A stretch of 64,000 nt of DNA from Avibacterium avium (lineage in GTDB: Bacteria > Pseudomonadota > Gammaproteobacteria > Enterobacterales > Pasteurellaceae). Positions 17,644 through 26,934 of the stretch are shown piece by piece. The position numbers were made by a program, and so were the translations under genes. Location of the stretch: positions 1,361,501-1,425,500 of the forward strand of contig NZ_UGSP01000001.1 in assembly GCF_900454535.1 (NCBI RefSeq), in the 5' to 3' direction. The notes beneath the pieces were generated by a model. That model was not told the origin of the DNA, made no database searches, and saw nothing but the letters and a program-made list of their open reading frames with translations. Within the stretch, counting starts at the first letter, position 1. Every line of letters starts with the position of its first letter.

Positions 17644-18057
17644 GTTAAAATTATAAAGTGAAGTGTTATGAAATTAGTTATTACAGAAAAATGCAATTAG
17701 CCAAAATAGCAGAAGTAATCGGTATTATTAGCCATAAAAATGGCCATGTCGAGTGTGGAAACACACTTACATTTTAATAAATTAACAGGACGCATTTTAA
17801 TTCTAAAGCTACTGAGAAATAAATAATTACTATAATTAATTAAGTTTAAAAAATTATTTTTGCTCTAAAGAAAAAGTGTGATTTAATAAAAGAGCGTAAT
17901 GAAAAATGTGAGAATTATACTTTTTATTGTTTGTTTTAAGTAATAAGGTTAATAAAGAATAAGTTTATATTGTAATGTAATATAAGTCATGATAAAATTA
18001 TATTTACCATTTAAAATGGTGGCGAAAGCTAATGCACCTAAAAATAGGAGAGCGTAA
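17644..18057. other. AT-rich 414-base intergenic region between membrane-protein pair 2 and the fic module
   Basis: Very AT-rich, no uptake signal. Two small inverted repeats lie in the probable 5' leader of the minus-strand pair: GCCAT-AAAA-ATGGC (17731-17744) and AGTGTG-GAAA-CACACT (17752-17767). A 28-codon plus-strand frame (17691-17777) overlaps both but has only a weak ribosome binding site. Close to the antitoxin gene is an inverted repeat ACCATTT-A-AAATGGT (18006-18020). Both promoters should lie here. Confidence 0.5.
18006..18020. promoter_or_regulatory. Perfect inverted repeat upstream of the Fic antitoxin, candidate operator
   Basis: ACCATTT and AAATGGT separated by one base, 37 bases before the antitoxin start. 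Toxin-antitoxin operons are often autoregulated through such repeats; here this is inference from position alone. Confidence 0.35.
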
Positions 18058-18363
18058 ATGAAACATTATGATTTAAATCCAAACAGTCCTTTCTATCCTT
18101 ATATGCAAGATACAAGCTTTGAGCAATCCCTATCTGATGATGAAAAAGATAGTCGTTATAGAACACAATTAGCAGGGATTTTGTTTAGTATGTATGAAGG
18201 TTTTGAGTACACCGAAGATGAAAAAAATTTTATGATTTACTCCACTCTAAATGATATAGAGCCTAGAATTTCATTTAACATTCTTCTAAAAATAAATGAT
18301 TTACCCGAAATAGACTTTAATGAAGTTGATAGAAAAAAAAGAGAGGTGTTACATATCATCTAA
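18058..18363 (+). CDS. VbhA-like antitoxin of a Fic toxin-antitoxin pair
   Basis: Small acidic protein of 101 residues, probable inhibitor of the Fic protein encoded 15 bases downstream. The stretch GILFSMYEGFEYTEDEKNFM resembles the inhibitory helix of VbhA-type antitoxins, where a glutamate followed by glycine reaches into the Fic active site. Here the pair is E47-G48. The usual S/T four residues before the glutamate is F43, with S44 one place later, so the published (S/T)xxxE(G/N) spacing is not met exactly. AGGAGAGCGTAA before the ATG is a strong ribosome binding site. The gene is very AT-rich, unlike the conserved genes around it. Confidence 0.75.
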   Translation: MKHYDLNPNSPFYPYMQDTSFEQSLSDDEKDSRYRTQLAGILFSMYEGFEYTEDEKNFMIYSTLNDIEPRISFNILLKINDLPEIDFNEVDRKKREVLHII

Positions 18364-18378
18364 GAAAAAGGACTAGAT

Positions 18379-19086
18379 ATGGATTACATTTTAAATTTTA
18401 AAGATATAAAAGGTAACGAAGAGCGATTTAAGCATTATTATATAGATGGTACAAACGTTCTAAAAAACTTACTTAATTTAATAGATAACGATTTATTGTC
18501 TAGAGCTGAAAAATACTTGGTGTCTGTAAATTATAAAAAAGCGAGTTTAGTAAAAAAATCCTTTGATTTTGAGCATGTTCAGTCTATACATTATTCTTTA
18601 TTTGGTGATATATATCCTTTTGCAGGGCAGTTAAGGCAAGCTAATATGGGAAAAAACATAACAGGGGAAACGTATTACGATCAACAAAAAGCAATGTTTA
18701 TGGATTATAAAGAAATTCCTTACCATATAAATTTCTTTAATAATTATATGATTTCAAAAAGTAATTTGTCGGGGATTTCAGATAAAGAAAAGTTTGCAAA
18801 AGAACTTTGTGAAGTTTATTTGTTTATTAATGACATACATGCTTTTAGAGAAGGTAATGGGCGAACACAAAATGAATTTATTCGACAATTAGCGGAGTAT
18901 AATGGGTATGTTTTAGATATTCAGTCCGCTATGAATAAATATAAAGAACAAGGGGTGAATTATTATCAATGGTTCTATGAGTATCAAAAAACAGGAAGAA
19001 AAGAAGAAATTTTAAAAAATTTATTTATTGATAATATCAAAACAAAAAATGAATATAAAAAAACTGGAAAATTCCAGAAAAATTAA
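18379..19086 (+). CDS. Fic-domain protein, probable AMP-transferase toxin
   Basis: Fic enzyme of 235 residues; members transfer AMP from ATP to target proteins such as DNA gyrase and topoisomerase IV. The active-site motif is HAFREGNGRTQ (H154-Q164), identical to the class I VbhT motif except that alanine replaces proline at position 155. DIYPFAGQLRQANMGK supplies the substrate-side flap region. An antitoxin-like gene directly upstream makes this a class I Fic pair. No signal peptide, so cytoplasmic. The lysine/asparagine-rich C-terminus and low GC suggest recent acquisition. Target is not predictable from sequence. Confidence 0.88.
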   Translation: MDYILNFKDIKGNEERFKHYYIDGTNVLKNLLNLIDNDLLSRAEKYLVSVNYKKASLVKKSFDFEHVQSIHYSLFGDIYPFAGQLRQANMGKNITGETYYDQQKAMFMDYKEIPYHINFFNNYMISKSNLSGISDKEKFAKELCEVYLFINDIHAFREGNGRTQNEFIRQLAEYNGYVLDIQSAMNKYKEQGVNYYQWFYEYQKTGRKEEILKNLFIDNIKTKNEYKKTGKFQKN

Positions 19087-19341
19087 AGAAATCAATAATT
19101 CTGTAAAGGAAAAGTGAAAACAACACTCGTTATTTATTGACAACAGTATGCTCTCCTTGTGCTGGGGCAACCATAGCAAAACCTTTTTAAGTGCGGTGAT
19201 TTTTTAGTGAGTTTTGCGATCCAGATCGAGAAAACAGCTCAAAGCGGATAAAAACAGTCATTCTGGAAAGAATTATTCGCATTTGGGTATTAATCTGTTT
19301 ATGATACGCCTCTCGAATAAAATCAAAAAATAAGGAAATCT

Positions 19342-21207
19342 ATGAAATCGCTGATGAAACTAGGCTTTATGCTGTGGCGAGGATTAAATTTTGTGCGCAA
19401 TGTTGTGATGAATTTAGTCTTTCTTGTTTTTGTGCTGTTTCTTTTTGCGGTGGTGAGTTTGCTCACGAATGCGAATAAAGAAACCCAAGCGCCACTGGGC
19501 GCAGATGAAGGGGCGTTATTGCTGAATTTAGATGGCTATTTAGCGGATAATCGTGAAGAAATTCACTCTTTGCAAGATTTGTTGAAAGAAGTGGATTCTC
19601 AGTATGTACCACGTCAAATTTCTACCTTTGATTTGGTGTATAGCATTCGATCTGCGGTGAATGATCCACGCATTAAAGGCTTGGTGTTAGATCTGAATCG
19701 TTTTGAAGGGGCTGATTTGCCTACGATTAAATATGTGGGCAAGGCGATTAATCAGTTTAAGCAAAGTGGTAAGCCGGTGATTGCTTATGCGGATAGCTAT
19801 ACGCAAAAACAATATGTACTCGCGAGCTATGCCGATGAAATTTATCTCAACCCGATTGGTGCGGTGGAAATTCAAGGCTTGGCATTGGAAAATCTGTATT
19901 ACAAAGATTTGCTCGACAAGCTAAAAATCACGCCACATATTTTCCGTGTAGGCACGTATAAATCTGCCGTTGAGCCGTTTTTGCGTAATGATATGTCGGC
20001 AGAAGCCAGAGCCAATATGCAACGTTGGTTAAGCACAATGTGGACGGATTATAAAACGCTGATCGCAAACAATCGCCAAATCCCTATTGATAATGTCTTA
20101 CCTGAAGCGGAGCAATATTTTGCGAATTTGAAAGCATTAAATGGCGATTTGACGGCTTATGCCCAACAGCAAAAATTTGTGACGCAACTTGCCGATCGTT
20201 TTACTTTAGAACAAAAACTCACCGCACTTTTTGGCAAAAATGCAGAGGGAAAAGCAAAATTGTTGCCGTTTGATCGCTATTTAGCAGATTTGCCTGATCG
20301 CATTGAAGGGGAAGGTAAAACACGCATTGCGGTGGTCAATGTCGAGGGTGCAATTATTGACGGTGAAACCGATGACAATGGTGTTGGCGGTGATACGATT
20401 GCTACATTGTTGCGTCAGGCTTATGAAGATGAAAAAATCAAAGCCGTGATTTTGCGTGTAAATAGCCCCGGTGGCAGTGCCTTTGCGTCAGAAATTATCC
20501 GTCAGGAAATCGTTCATTTACAGCAAGCAGGCAAGCCAGTGGTGGTGTCAATGGGGGCAATGGCCGCTTCAGGTGGTTATTGGATTTCTAGCACTGCAGA
20601 TTATATTTTAGCTGATGCGGATACCATTACGGGATCTATCGGTATTTTCGCGATGTTCCCGACCTTTGAGAAAGCCGTAGCAGAAATTGGCGTGAATGCT
20701 GATGGCGTGACCACTTCACCATTAAGTCAGCAATCTTCTTTTGGTGGCATCTCAAAAGTAAAAAGTGATCTTTATCAACTGGAAATTGAACAGGGTTACG
20801 ATAAATTCCTTTCGCTTGTTAGCAAAGGCCGTCAGCTAGCTAAAACAGACGTGGATAAAATCGCACAAGGTCAAGTCTGGTTGGGATCAGAAGCCTTGCA
20901 AAATAAATTGGTGGACGAACTCGGCGATTTTGATCGTGCGGTGGAAAAAGCAACGGAATTAGCTAAAGCAAAACAAAACGAGCAAAGTGCGGAAGAATTT
21001 AGCGTGGAATGGCTAATTGAACGCAATGATTCTATGCTTGATGCCTTGGTGAAAGGCTTCGGCAAAGGCGCGCAACAGCAATTATTCAATGCGCTTGGCT
21101 TGGCAAAACCGTTCAATGAAGTCAAACAACAGCTCAACCAACTGAGCCAATTTAACGATCCGAAAGGGCAGTATTTATACTGTATTAATTGCGGAACGTT
21201 ACGCTAA
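19342..21207 (+). CDS. sppA: Signal peptide peptidase SppA, 67-kDa type
   Basis: Inner-membrane serine protease that degrades cleaved signal peptides. Full two-domain form, 621 residues (E. coli 618). One N-terminal membrane helix (NVVMNLVFLVFVLFLFAVVS) anchors it. The Ser/Lys dyad is K207 in GTYKSAVEPF of the first domain and S410 in MAASGGYW of the second. NSPGGSAFAS and TGSIGIFAMFPTFEKA are family segments. Start follows TAAGGAAATCT. The 255 bases upstream hold an uptake signal near 19189 and no recognisable gene. A strong terminator follows. Confidence 0.95.
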   Translation: MKSLMKLGFMLWRGLNFVRNVVMNLVFLVFVLFLFAVVSLLTNANKETQAPLGADEGALLLNLDGYLADNREEIHSLQDLLKEVDSQYVPRQISTFDLVYSIRSAVNDPRIKGLVLDLNRFEGADLPTIKYVGKAINQFKQSGKPVIAYADSYTQKQYVLASYADEIYLNPIGAVEIQGLALENLYYKDLLDKLKITPHIFRVGTYKSAVEPFLRNDMSAEARANMQRWLSTMWTDYKTLIANNRQIPIDNVLPEAEQYFANLKALNGDLTAYAQQQKFVTQLADRFTLEQKLTALFGKNAEGKAKLLPFDRYLADLPDRIEGEGKTRIAVVNVEGAIIDGETDDNGVGGDTIATLLRQAYEDEKIKAVILRVNSPGGSAFASEIIRQEIVHLQQAGKPVVVSMGAMAASGGYWISSTADYILADADTITGSIGIFAMFPTFEKAVAEIGVNADGVTTSPLSQQSSFGGISKVKSDLYQLEIEQGYDKFLSLVSKGRQLAKTDVDKIAQGQVWLGSEALQNKLVDELGDFDRAVEKATELAKAKQNEQSAEEFSVEWLIERNDSMLDALVKGFGKGAQQQLFNALGLAKPFNEVKQQLNQLSQFNDPKGQYLYCINCGTLR

Positions 21208-21212
21208 AAATT

Positions 21213-21250
21213 ATTTTCCCCTTTTATGCAAATAGAAGGGGAAAATTTTT
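21213..21250 (+). terminator. Terminator of sppA
   Basis: Perfect 11-bp stem ATTTTCCCCTT / AAGGGGAAAAT with a 12-base loop followed by TTTTT. Confidence 0.75.
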
Positions 21251-21297
21251 AAAAATTGCACCGCACTTTTTATTTCTTTTTATTTCTATTATTTCTT

Positions 21298-22203
21298 CTA
21301 TTTATTGCTAGCGGTTTCTTGGCATAATCCAAGCTGGCTTAAAAAGTCCACAAAGGCTTTCACTTTCGCCGCCAAATGACGGCGGTGGGGATAGACAATA
21401 TTCATATCAATCTGATGTTGTGGATAGTCAGCCAGCACTTCCACCAATTCCCCTGAAGCTAATTCATTTTCAATCAGAAAACGTGGTAAATTCACAATGC
21501 CGAGTCCTGATTTTGCCAGTTCTGCCAAGGCCAAGCCACTGTTGCACATTACATCAGCCTGCACGCGCAAGCGTTCAATTCTTGTACCGTTGATAAATTC
21601 CCAAAATACTTGATTATTATTGGATTTATACAGCATTATTTTGTGTTGATAGAGTTCTTCTGGCGTTTGTGGAATACCCTTTTTAGCGAAATAATCGGGC
21701 GATCCCACAATGTGCATTGTTGAACTCGCAATTTTTTTCGCTACCAGCGAGCTGTCTTGCAAATTGCCAATGCGTAAAGCGAGATCAAAGCCTTCGGTGA
21801 TTAAATCCACTAAACGATCGTTAAATTCAATGTCCACTTCAAGATCAGGATTGGCGTGCAAAAATAAGCCTAAATTAGGCGCAATAAAACGCAAGCCAAA
21901 ATCCCGTGGCACGGAAATATGCAACTTGCCTTGTAATGCACTAGCAAGATTGCTGATACTGGCTTCGGCATCTTGCAATTCTGCCAGAATAGGCTGGCAA
22001 CGTTGGTAATAAAGCAGCCCCGCTTCAGTTGGCACAATCTTTCTGGTGGTGCGCTGCAACAAGCGTGTTTTCAGCTGTTCTTCCAGTTGTGAAACCAGCT
22101 TACTTGCCATTGCTACGGAGATATTTTGCTGTATAGCGGTTTGGGTAAAACTTTGCGTTTCCACCACTTTACAAAAGACAGAAATTGCATTGAGTTTATC
22201 CAT
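21298..22203 (-). CDS. LysR-family transcriptional regulator
   Basis: 301-residue LysR protein: N-terminal helix-turn-helix (FTQTAIQQNISVAMASKLVSQLE) and a C-terminal effector-binding domain (LHISVPRDFGLRFIAP; MLYKSNNNQVFWEF). The HTH and the sequence RTTRKIVPTEAGLLYYQRC place it in the CrgA/DmlR-like branch, but the effector and target are unknown. AAGGAAGAATAA precedes the ATG. It is divergent from topA with about 100 bases between; LysR proteins often control a divergent neighbour, though topA is an unlikely target. An uptake signal lies downstream near 21260. Confidence 0.9.
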   Translation of the reverse strand: MDKLNAISVFCKVVETQSFTQTAIQQNISVAMASKLVSQLEEQLKTRLLQRTTRKIVPTEAGLLYYQRCQPILAELQDAEASISNLASALQGKLHISVPRDFGLRFIAPNLGLFLHANPDLEVDIEFNDRLVDLITEGFDLALRIGNLQDSSLVAKKIASSTMHIVGSPDYFAKKGIPQTPEELYQHKIMLYKSNNNQVFWEFINGTRIERLRVQADVMCNSGLALAELAKSGLGIVNLPRFLIENELASGELVEVLADYPQHQIDMNIVYPHRRHLAAKVKAFVDFLSQLGLCQETASNK

Positions 22204-22304
22204 TTATTCTTCCTTTTTTAAAAAAATGATTGACCAATCCACAGATAGTCCGCAATATATCGGGCAATTTTACACAAGTTAGCAGAAATTAGGTAAAGAA
22301 AAAG

Positions 22305-24911
22305 ATGAGTAAATCTTTAGTGATTGTGGAGTCGCCAGCCAAGGCGAAAACCATTAATAAGTATTTAGGAAAGGATTATATAGTGAAATCCAGCGTAGGG
22401 CATATTTGCGATTTACCTACCGCTGGAATGAGTTCTGGTGAAAAAGCCAAGCCAATTTCTACCAAAGGATTAAGCCCCGAAGAAAAGCAAGCCATTAAGC
22501 AAGAAAAAGAACGTAATGCCTTGGTGAAGCGTATGGGGATCGATCCTTATCACGATTGGAAAGCCAATTACCAAATTTTACCGGGTAAAGAAAAAGTGGT
22601 GGCAGAGCTGAAATCGCTGGCGAAAAAAGCGGATCATATTTATCTCGCCACCGATTTGGATAGAGAAGGGGAAGCCATTGCTTGGCATTTGCGTGAAGTG
22701 ATTGGCGGTGATGATGATCGCTTTAGCCGCGTGGTATTCAACGAGATCACCAAAAATGCCATCACTCAAGCCTTTGAATACCCTGAACATCTCAATATGG
22801 ATCGCGTTAATGCCCAACAAACACGCCGTTTTCTTGATCGCGTGGTGGGCTTTATGGTGTCGCCATTATTATGGAAGAAAGTGGCGCGCGGCTTATCAGC
22901 AGGGCGTGTGCAATCGGTCGCGGTGAAATTATTAGTAGAACGCGAGCGTGAGATCAAAGCTTTCCAACCTGAAGAATATTGGGAAGTGGCGGTGCAAACG
23001 GAAACCGCACAGAAAATTGGTTTGCGTCTTGATGTAACCAGTTTTAAAGGGAAAAAATTTGAGCCGAAGAATGCGCAACAAGCGCAAAGTGCGGTGGATT
23101 TTTTACAAAAATCTGACTATATCGTTTCTGATTTAGAAACCAAACCAACCAGCTCTAAACCGAAAGCACCATTTATTACTTCAACCTTGCAGCAAACGGC
23201 AAGTACTCGCCTTAATTTTGGCGTGAAAAAAACAATGATGCTGGCGCAGCGTTTGTATGAAGCAGGTTATATTACTTATATGCGTACCGATAGCACTAAT
23301 TTGAGTAAAGATGCGTTAAATATGGTGCGTGATTATATCGGTTCAAATTATGGTGATGCCTATTTGCCGGCTAAACCGAATTTTTATTCGAGCAAAGATA
23401 ATGCGCAAGAAGCGCACGAAGCCATTCGCCCTTCAGATGTACGTGTATTGGCTGCTGATGTACAGGGAATGGATAAAGATGCGGTGCGTTTATATGATCT
23501 CATTTGGCGTCAATTTGTGGCTTGCCAAATGCCGGCAGCCCAATATGACAGCTCAACGCTCACGGTAACGGCGGGCGATTACAGCCTGAAAGCCAAAGGG
23601 CGTATTTTACGTTTTGACGGTTGGACGAAAGTGTTACCGCCAATGAGTAAAAGTGCAGAAGATCAAGTGCTGCCAGCCGTTGCGGTGAACGATCAGCTAA
23701 ATTTAAAAGAAGTAATCCCACAGCAACATTTCACTAAACCACCTGCGCGCTTTACCGAAGCTGCACTGGTAAAAGAGCTGGAAAAACGCGGAATTGGTCG
23801 CCCTTCTACTTATGCCGCGATCATTTCAACCATTCAAGATCGTGGTTATGTGAGGGTGGAAAATCGCCGTTTTTATGCGGAAAAAATGGGAGAGATTGTT
23901 ACCGATCGCCTTAACCAATCTTTCACCGATTTAATGAATTATGATTTCACCGCCAATATGGAAGATGTGCTAGACCAAATTGCCAACGGTGAAAAAAATT
24001 GGAAAGCGGAATTAAATCAATTCTTTAAAGATTTTTCTGCACAGCTGAGCCAAGCTGAATTAGATGAGCTAGAAGGCGGAATGAAGCCAAATAGCCTTGT
24101 GCTAACCGATATTAAATGCCCAACTTGTGGCCGTCCAATGGCGATTCGTACTGCAAGTACAGGTGTATTCTTAGGCTGTTCAGGCTATGCCTTACCACCA
24201 AAAGAGCGGTGCAAAACGACAATAAATTTAATTCCAGAAGCGGAACTATTAAATGTGCTGGACGAAGCTTCCGAAACCAAAGCCCTGATGGATCGTAAAC
24301 GTTGCCCGAAATGTGGCACGGCAATGGATAGCTATATTATTGATCCGCAAAGAAAACTTTATGTATGCGGAAATAATCCAAATTGTGATGGCTATGTGGT
24401 GGAGCAAGGCGAGTTTAAGATTAAGGGTTATGACGGCCCAGTGGTGGAATGTGATAAGTGCGGCGCAGATATGCACTTAAAATTGGGGCGTTTTGGCAAA
24501 TATATGGCTTGTACCCAATGTGATAACACGCGCAAAATCTTAAAAAATGGCGAAGTTGCGCCACCAAAAGAAGAGCCAGTACATTTCCCAGAGCTAAAAT
24601 GTGAAAATTCTGATGCGTATTTTGTATTGCGTGATGGGGCAAGTGGCGTGTTTATGTCTGCGCATAATTTCCCGAAATCTCGTGAAACTCGCGCAGCTAA
24701 AGTGGCTGAGTTGGCGCTATATCGTGATCGTCTGCCTGAAAAATTGCAATATTTAGCCGATGCGCCACAGAAAGATCCTGAAGGCAACGAGGCCATTGTT
24801 CGCTTTAGCCGTAAGGAAAAACGTCAATATATTACTTCTGAAAAAAATGGCAAAGCCACAAAATGGCGTGCTGACTATATTGACGGAAAATGGGTTGAGA
24901 ATGGTAAATAG
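22305..24911 (+). CDS. topA: DNA topoisomerase I
   Basis: Type IA topoisomerase that relaxes negative supercoils. 868 residues (E. coli 865). Toprim motifs are the N-terminal [19 protein letters not shown] and [13 protein letters not shown]; the catalytic tyrosine is Y325 in [31 protein letters not shown] follows. The C-terminus holds zinc ribbons with [16 protein letters not shown] and CDKCGADM, as in E. coli. Conserved single gene followed by a strong palindromic terminator. It contains one uptake signal near 23090. Confidence 0.97.
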   Translation: MSKSLVIVESPAKAKTINKYLGKDYIVKSSVGHICDLPTAGMSSGEKAKPISTKGLSPEEKQAIKQEKERNALVKRMGIDPYHDWKANYQILPGKEKVVAELKSLAKKADHIYLATDLDREGEAIAWHLREVIGGDDDRFSRVVFNEITKNAITQAFEYPEHLNMDRVNAQQTRRFLDRVVGFMVSPLLWKKVARGLSAGRVQSVAVKLLVEREREIKAFQPEEYWEVAVQTETAQKIGLRLDVTSFKGKKFEPKNAQQAQSAVDFLQKSDYIVSDLETKPTSSKPKAPFITSTLQQTASTRLNFGVKKTMMLAQRLYEAGYITYMRTDSTNLSKDALNMVRDYIGSNYGDAYLPAKPNFYSSKDNAQEAHEAIRPSDVRVLAADVQGMDKDAVRLYDLIWRQFVACQMPAAQYDSSTLTVTAGDYSLKAKGRILRFDGWTKVLPPMSKSAEDQVLPAVAVNDQLNLKEVIPQQHFTKPPARFTEAALVKELEKRGIGRPSTYAAIISTIQDRGYVRVENRRFYAEKMGEIVTDRLNQSFTDLMNYDFTANMEDVLDQIANGEKNWKAELNQFFKDFSAQLSQAELDELEGGMKPNSLVLTDIKCPTCGRPMAIRTASTGVFLGCSGYALPPKERCKTTINLIPEAELLNVLDEASETKALMDRKRCPKCGTAMDSYIIDPQRKLYVCGNNPNCDGYVVEQGEFKIKGYDGPVVECDKCGADMHLKLGRFGKYMACTQCDNTRKILKNGEVAPPKEEPVHFPELKCENSDAYFVLRDGASGVFMSAHNFPKSRETRAAKVAELALYRDRLPEKLQYLADAPQKDPEGNEAIVRFSRKEKRQYITSEKNGKATKWRADYIDGKWVENGK

Positions 24912-24936
24912 CCCTAATTGAACCTATTTAAAAGAG

Positions 24937-24965
24937 AAAAGGCGATCAATTGATCGCCTTTTTGT
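24937..24965 (+). terminator. Palindromic terminator of topA, probably bidirectional
   Basis: Perfect 13-bp inverted repeat AAAAGGCGATCAA / TTGATCGCCTTTT without a loop, ending in TTTTT; sits between convergent topA and the DUF455 gene. Confidence 0.75.
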
Positions 24966-24971
24966 TAGCTT

Positions 24972-25865
24972 CTATTCAGATTTATTTGTCGCGTGATTAG
25001 CTTTAATATGAGATTTTAGCGTCTGTTCAATTTCATAAATCCAATCCAATTCAAATTGGGTGAAACCAGCTTGGATACGGGCATCGGTGTTGATTGCCCC
25101 TTTGAAAATAACAATGCGATATTTACGCAATAAATCGCTGAAACATTGCATTGCGTCCAGCCCTCGCTTGGCAGAAAGGGCGTGATACCAATGATTGCCA
25201 ATGGAAACGTGGCCGATTTCATCACGTAAAATAATATCGAGAATTTTCACCGCATCAAAATCTTTGCGCTGTGCGATTTTTTCTTGCATTACCGGTGTGG
25301 CGTCCAAGCCCCTTGCTTCTAAAACTCGTGGCACTAACGCCATTCGTTCCCAAATATCATGTGCGGTGGCTTGTGCCATTTCCCATAATCCAGCGTGCGC
25401 TTCAAAATCGCCATATTCATAGCCTAAGGTTTTTAAGTGATTGTTTACTAAAGTAAAATGGGTGCTTTCTTCATAAGCAACACGCAACCAATCTCGCGCA
25501 AAGGCTAACCCTTCGCCTAATTCTTTTTCTGCTTCACGGGAAAATCGCCAAGCTGCATCTAAGCCTAAATTGATCGCGTTAAATTCAATATGCGCAATGG
25601 CGTGCAAAGTAGCAGCATAGCCTTCTTGTGTGGCAAAAGAACGTTTTGGCACGGCGTGCGGTGCAACCAATCTCGGTTTATCAGGAAAGGCGGCGATTTC
25701 TTGGTCTTTTGTTACTGCTGGGAAATCTGCCAATTCAGCTTGCTCAATGCGAGGCAAAAGCTCGGTATATAAGGCATTTACTTGCTCACATTTTTTTGCG
25801 GGATCTTTTTCTTGCAAGGCGTGTGTAACCTGCTCCCAAAGTTGTGTCATTAAAAGTGCGGTCAT
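24972..25865 (-). CDS. DUF455 ferritin-like domain protein
   Basis: 297-residue cytoplasmic protein with a ferritin-like four-helix core. Candidate di-metal ligands appear in order: IAHIEFNAINLGLDA, AYEESTHFTLV and DIILRDEIGHVSIGN, each with the E or ExxH pattern of ferritin-like proteins. The function of DUF455 proteins is not established. ATG at 25865 has AAGGA 7 bases upstream and is preferred over the ATG six codons in, although an uptake signal spans the first codons. It starts 8 bases after tesB, so the two are probably cotranscribed; the pair is conserved in H. influenzae as I recall. Confidence 0.85.
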   Translation of the reverse strand: MTALLMTQLWEQVTHALQEKDPAKKCEQVNALYTELLPRIEQAELADFPAVTKDQEIAAFPDKPRLVAPHAVPKRSFATQEGYAATLHAIAHIEFNAINLGLDAAWRFSREAEKELGEGLAFARDWLRVAYEESTHFTLVNNHLKTLGYEYGDFEAHAGLWEMAQATAHDIWERMALVPRVLEARGLDATPVMQEKIAQRKDFDAVKILDIILRDEIGHVSIGNHWYHALSAKRGLDAMQCFSDLLRKYRIVIFKGAINTDARIQAGFTQFELDWIYEIEQTLKSHIKANHATNKSE

Positions 25866-25873
25866 TTTTTTCC

Positions 25874-26737
25874 TTATTTTTCGCTAAATCGAATTAAACC
25901 TTCTTGCTGTGTGGAGGCAATTAAACGCCCTTGACGATCGAAAATTTGTCCGCGTGATAAGCCCCTTGCGCCAAAGGCGTTAGAGCTTTCAATGGCGTAG
26001 AGTAGCCAATCGTTAAGATCCCCAGCACGATGAAACCAAATAGAATGGTCGATGGTGGCTAATTTCATTCCCGCTTCTAAGAAGCCTTTTTGATGTGGGT
26101 GAAGGGCAGTGAGTAGCGGATGAAAATCAGAAAAATACGCCAACAAATATTGCTGAATGGCGCGATCTTGCGGCACTTCACCATTGGTTTTCACCCAAAC
26201 ATATTGCTCAGGCGGCAAGGCTTTCCCTTGAAAAGGGTTATTGATGTATTTAGTGCGAATATCAAAAGGGCGCTCAGCAGTAAATTTATCGCGAATTGGC
26301 TCTGGGATATATTGTGCCAATTTTTGCAATGCCACACTTTCAGCCATAAAGCTGTCTGGCTCACCGACATTTGGCATTACAGCTTGGTGATCAAAGCCTT
26401 CTTCTTCCATTTGAAATGACGCAGTAATGTGGCAAATGGCTTGATTATGCTGAATGGCTTTCACGCGCATTGCGGTGAAATGATGCCCCTCACGCAACAC
26501 TTCTACATCATAAATAATCGGGTGCTGACTATCACCGGGGGCAAGAAAATAGGCGTGGCAAGAATGCAACACGCGATCTTGCGGCACAACTTGAATTGCC
26601 GCAGAAAGCGCTTGTGCCACCACTTGCCCACCAAACACTTGGCGCAAACCTAAATCTTGGCTTTGCCCACGAAAGAGAAAATCATCAAGCTGTTCTAGCT
26701 TAAGTAAATCAATAAGCTGGTTGAGTACCACAGACAT
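25874..26737 (-). CDS. tesB: Acyl-CoA thioesterase II
   Basis: Double hot-dog thioesterase that hydrolyses acyl-CoA to free fatty acid and CoA in the cytoplasm. 287 residues (E. coli 286). Seen: LFRGQSQDLGLRQVFGGQVVAQAL at the N-terminus and ATIDHSIWFHRAGDLNDWLLY in the second domain with the catalytic aspartate region. GRLIASTQQEGLIRF holds the catalytic glutamine near the end. Start follows AAAAGGTAGATAAA. It is the first gene of a pair with the DUF455 gene. An uptake signal lies in the upstream region at 26761. Confidence 0.94.
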   Translation of the reverse strand: MSVVLNQLIDLLKLEQLDDFLFRGQSQDLGLRQVFGGQVVAQALSAAIQVVPQDRVLHSCHAYFLAPGDSQHPIIYDVEVLREGHHFTAMRVKAIQHNQAICHITASFQMEEEGFDHQAVMPNVGEPDSFMAESVALQKLAQYIPEPIRDKFTAERPFDIRTKYINNPFQGKALPPEQYVWVKTNGEVPQDRAIQQYLLAYFSDFHPLLTALHPHQKGFLEAGMKLATIDHSIWFHRAGDLNDWLLYAIESSNAFGARGLSRGQIFDRQGRLIASTQQEGLIRFSEK

Positions 26738-26934
26738 TTTATCTACCTTTTAATAAAAATAAGTGCGGTGTATTTTACGGGAATTTTTTCTAAAACTAAC
26801 CTTATTTTTGATCGTTTTGTCAGATTAATTGATGTTTTTTTAATAGCCTTATGATATATTTTACCCGTTTTGTTTCCATATTTTTAGAGTAAAGACAAAT
26901 TCGTATCTAATCTAATTCGCTTAGGAAAAGAGTT

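Noticed and set aside
17691-17777. 28-codon plus-strand frame MQLAKIAEVIGIIS...
   Set aside because: Weak ribosome binding site, no neighbour support; left only as part of a possible antisense region.
24112-24796. Several minus- and plus-strand frames over the zinc-ribbon end of topA
   Set aside because: Shadows of topA; cysteine-rich composition on the sense strand explains them.
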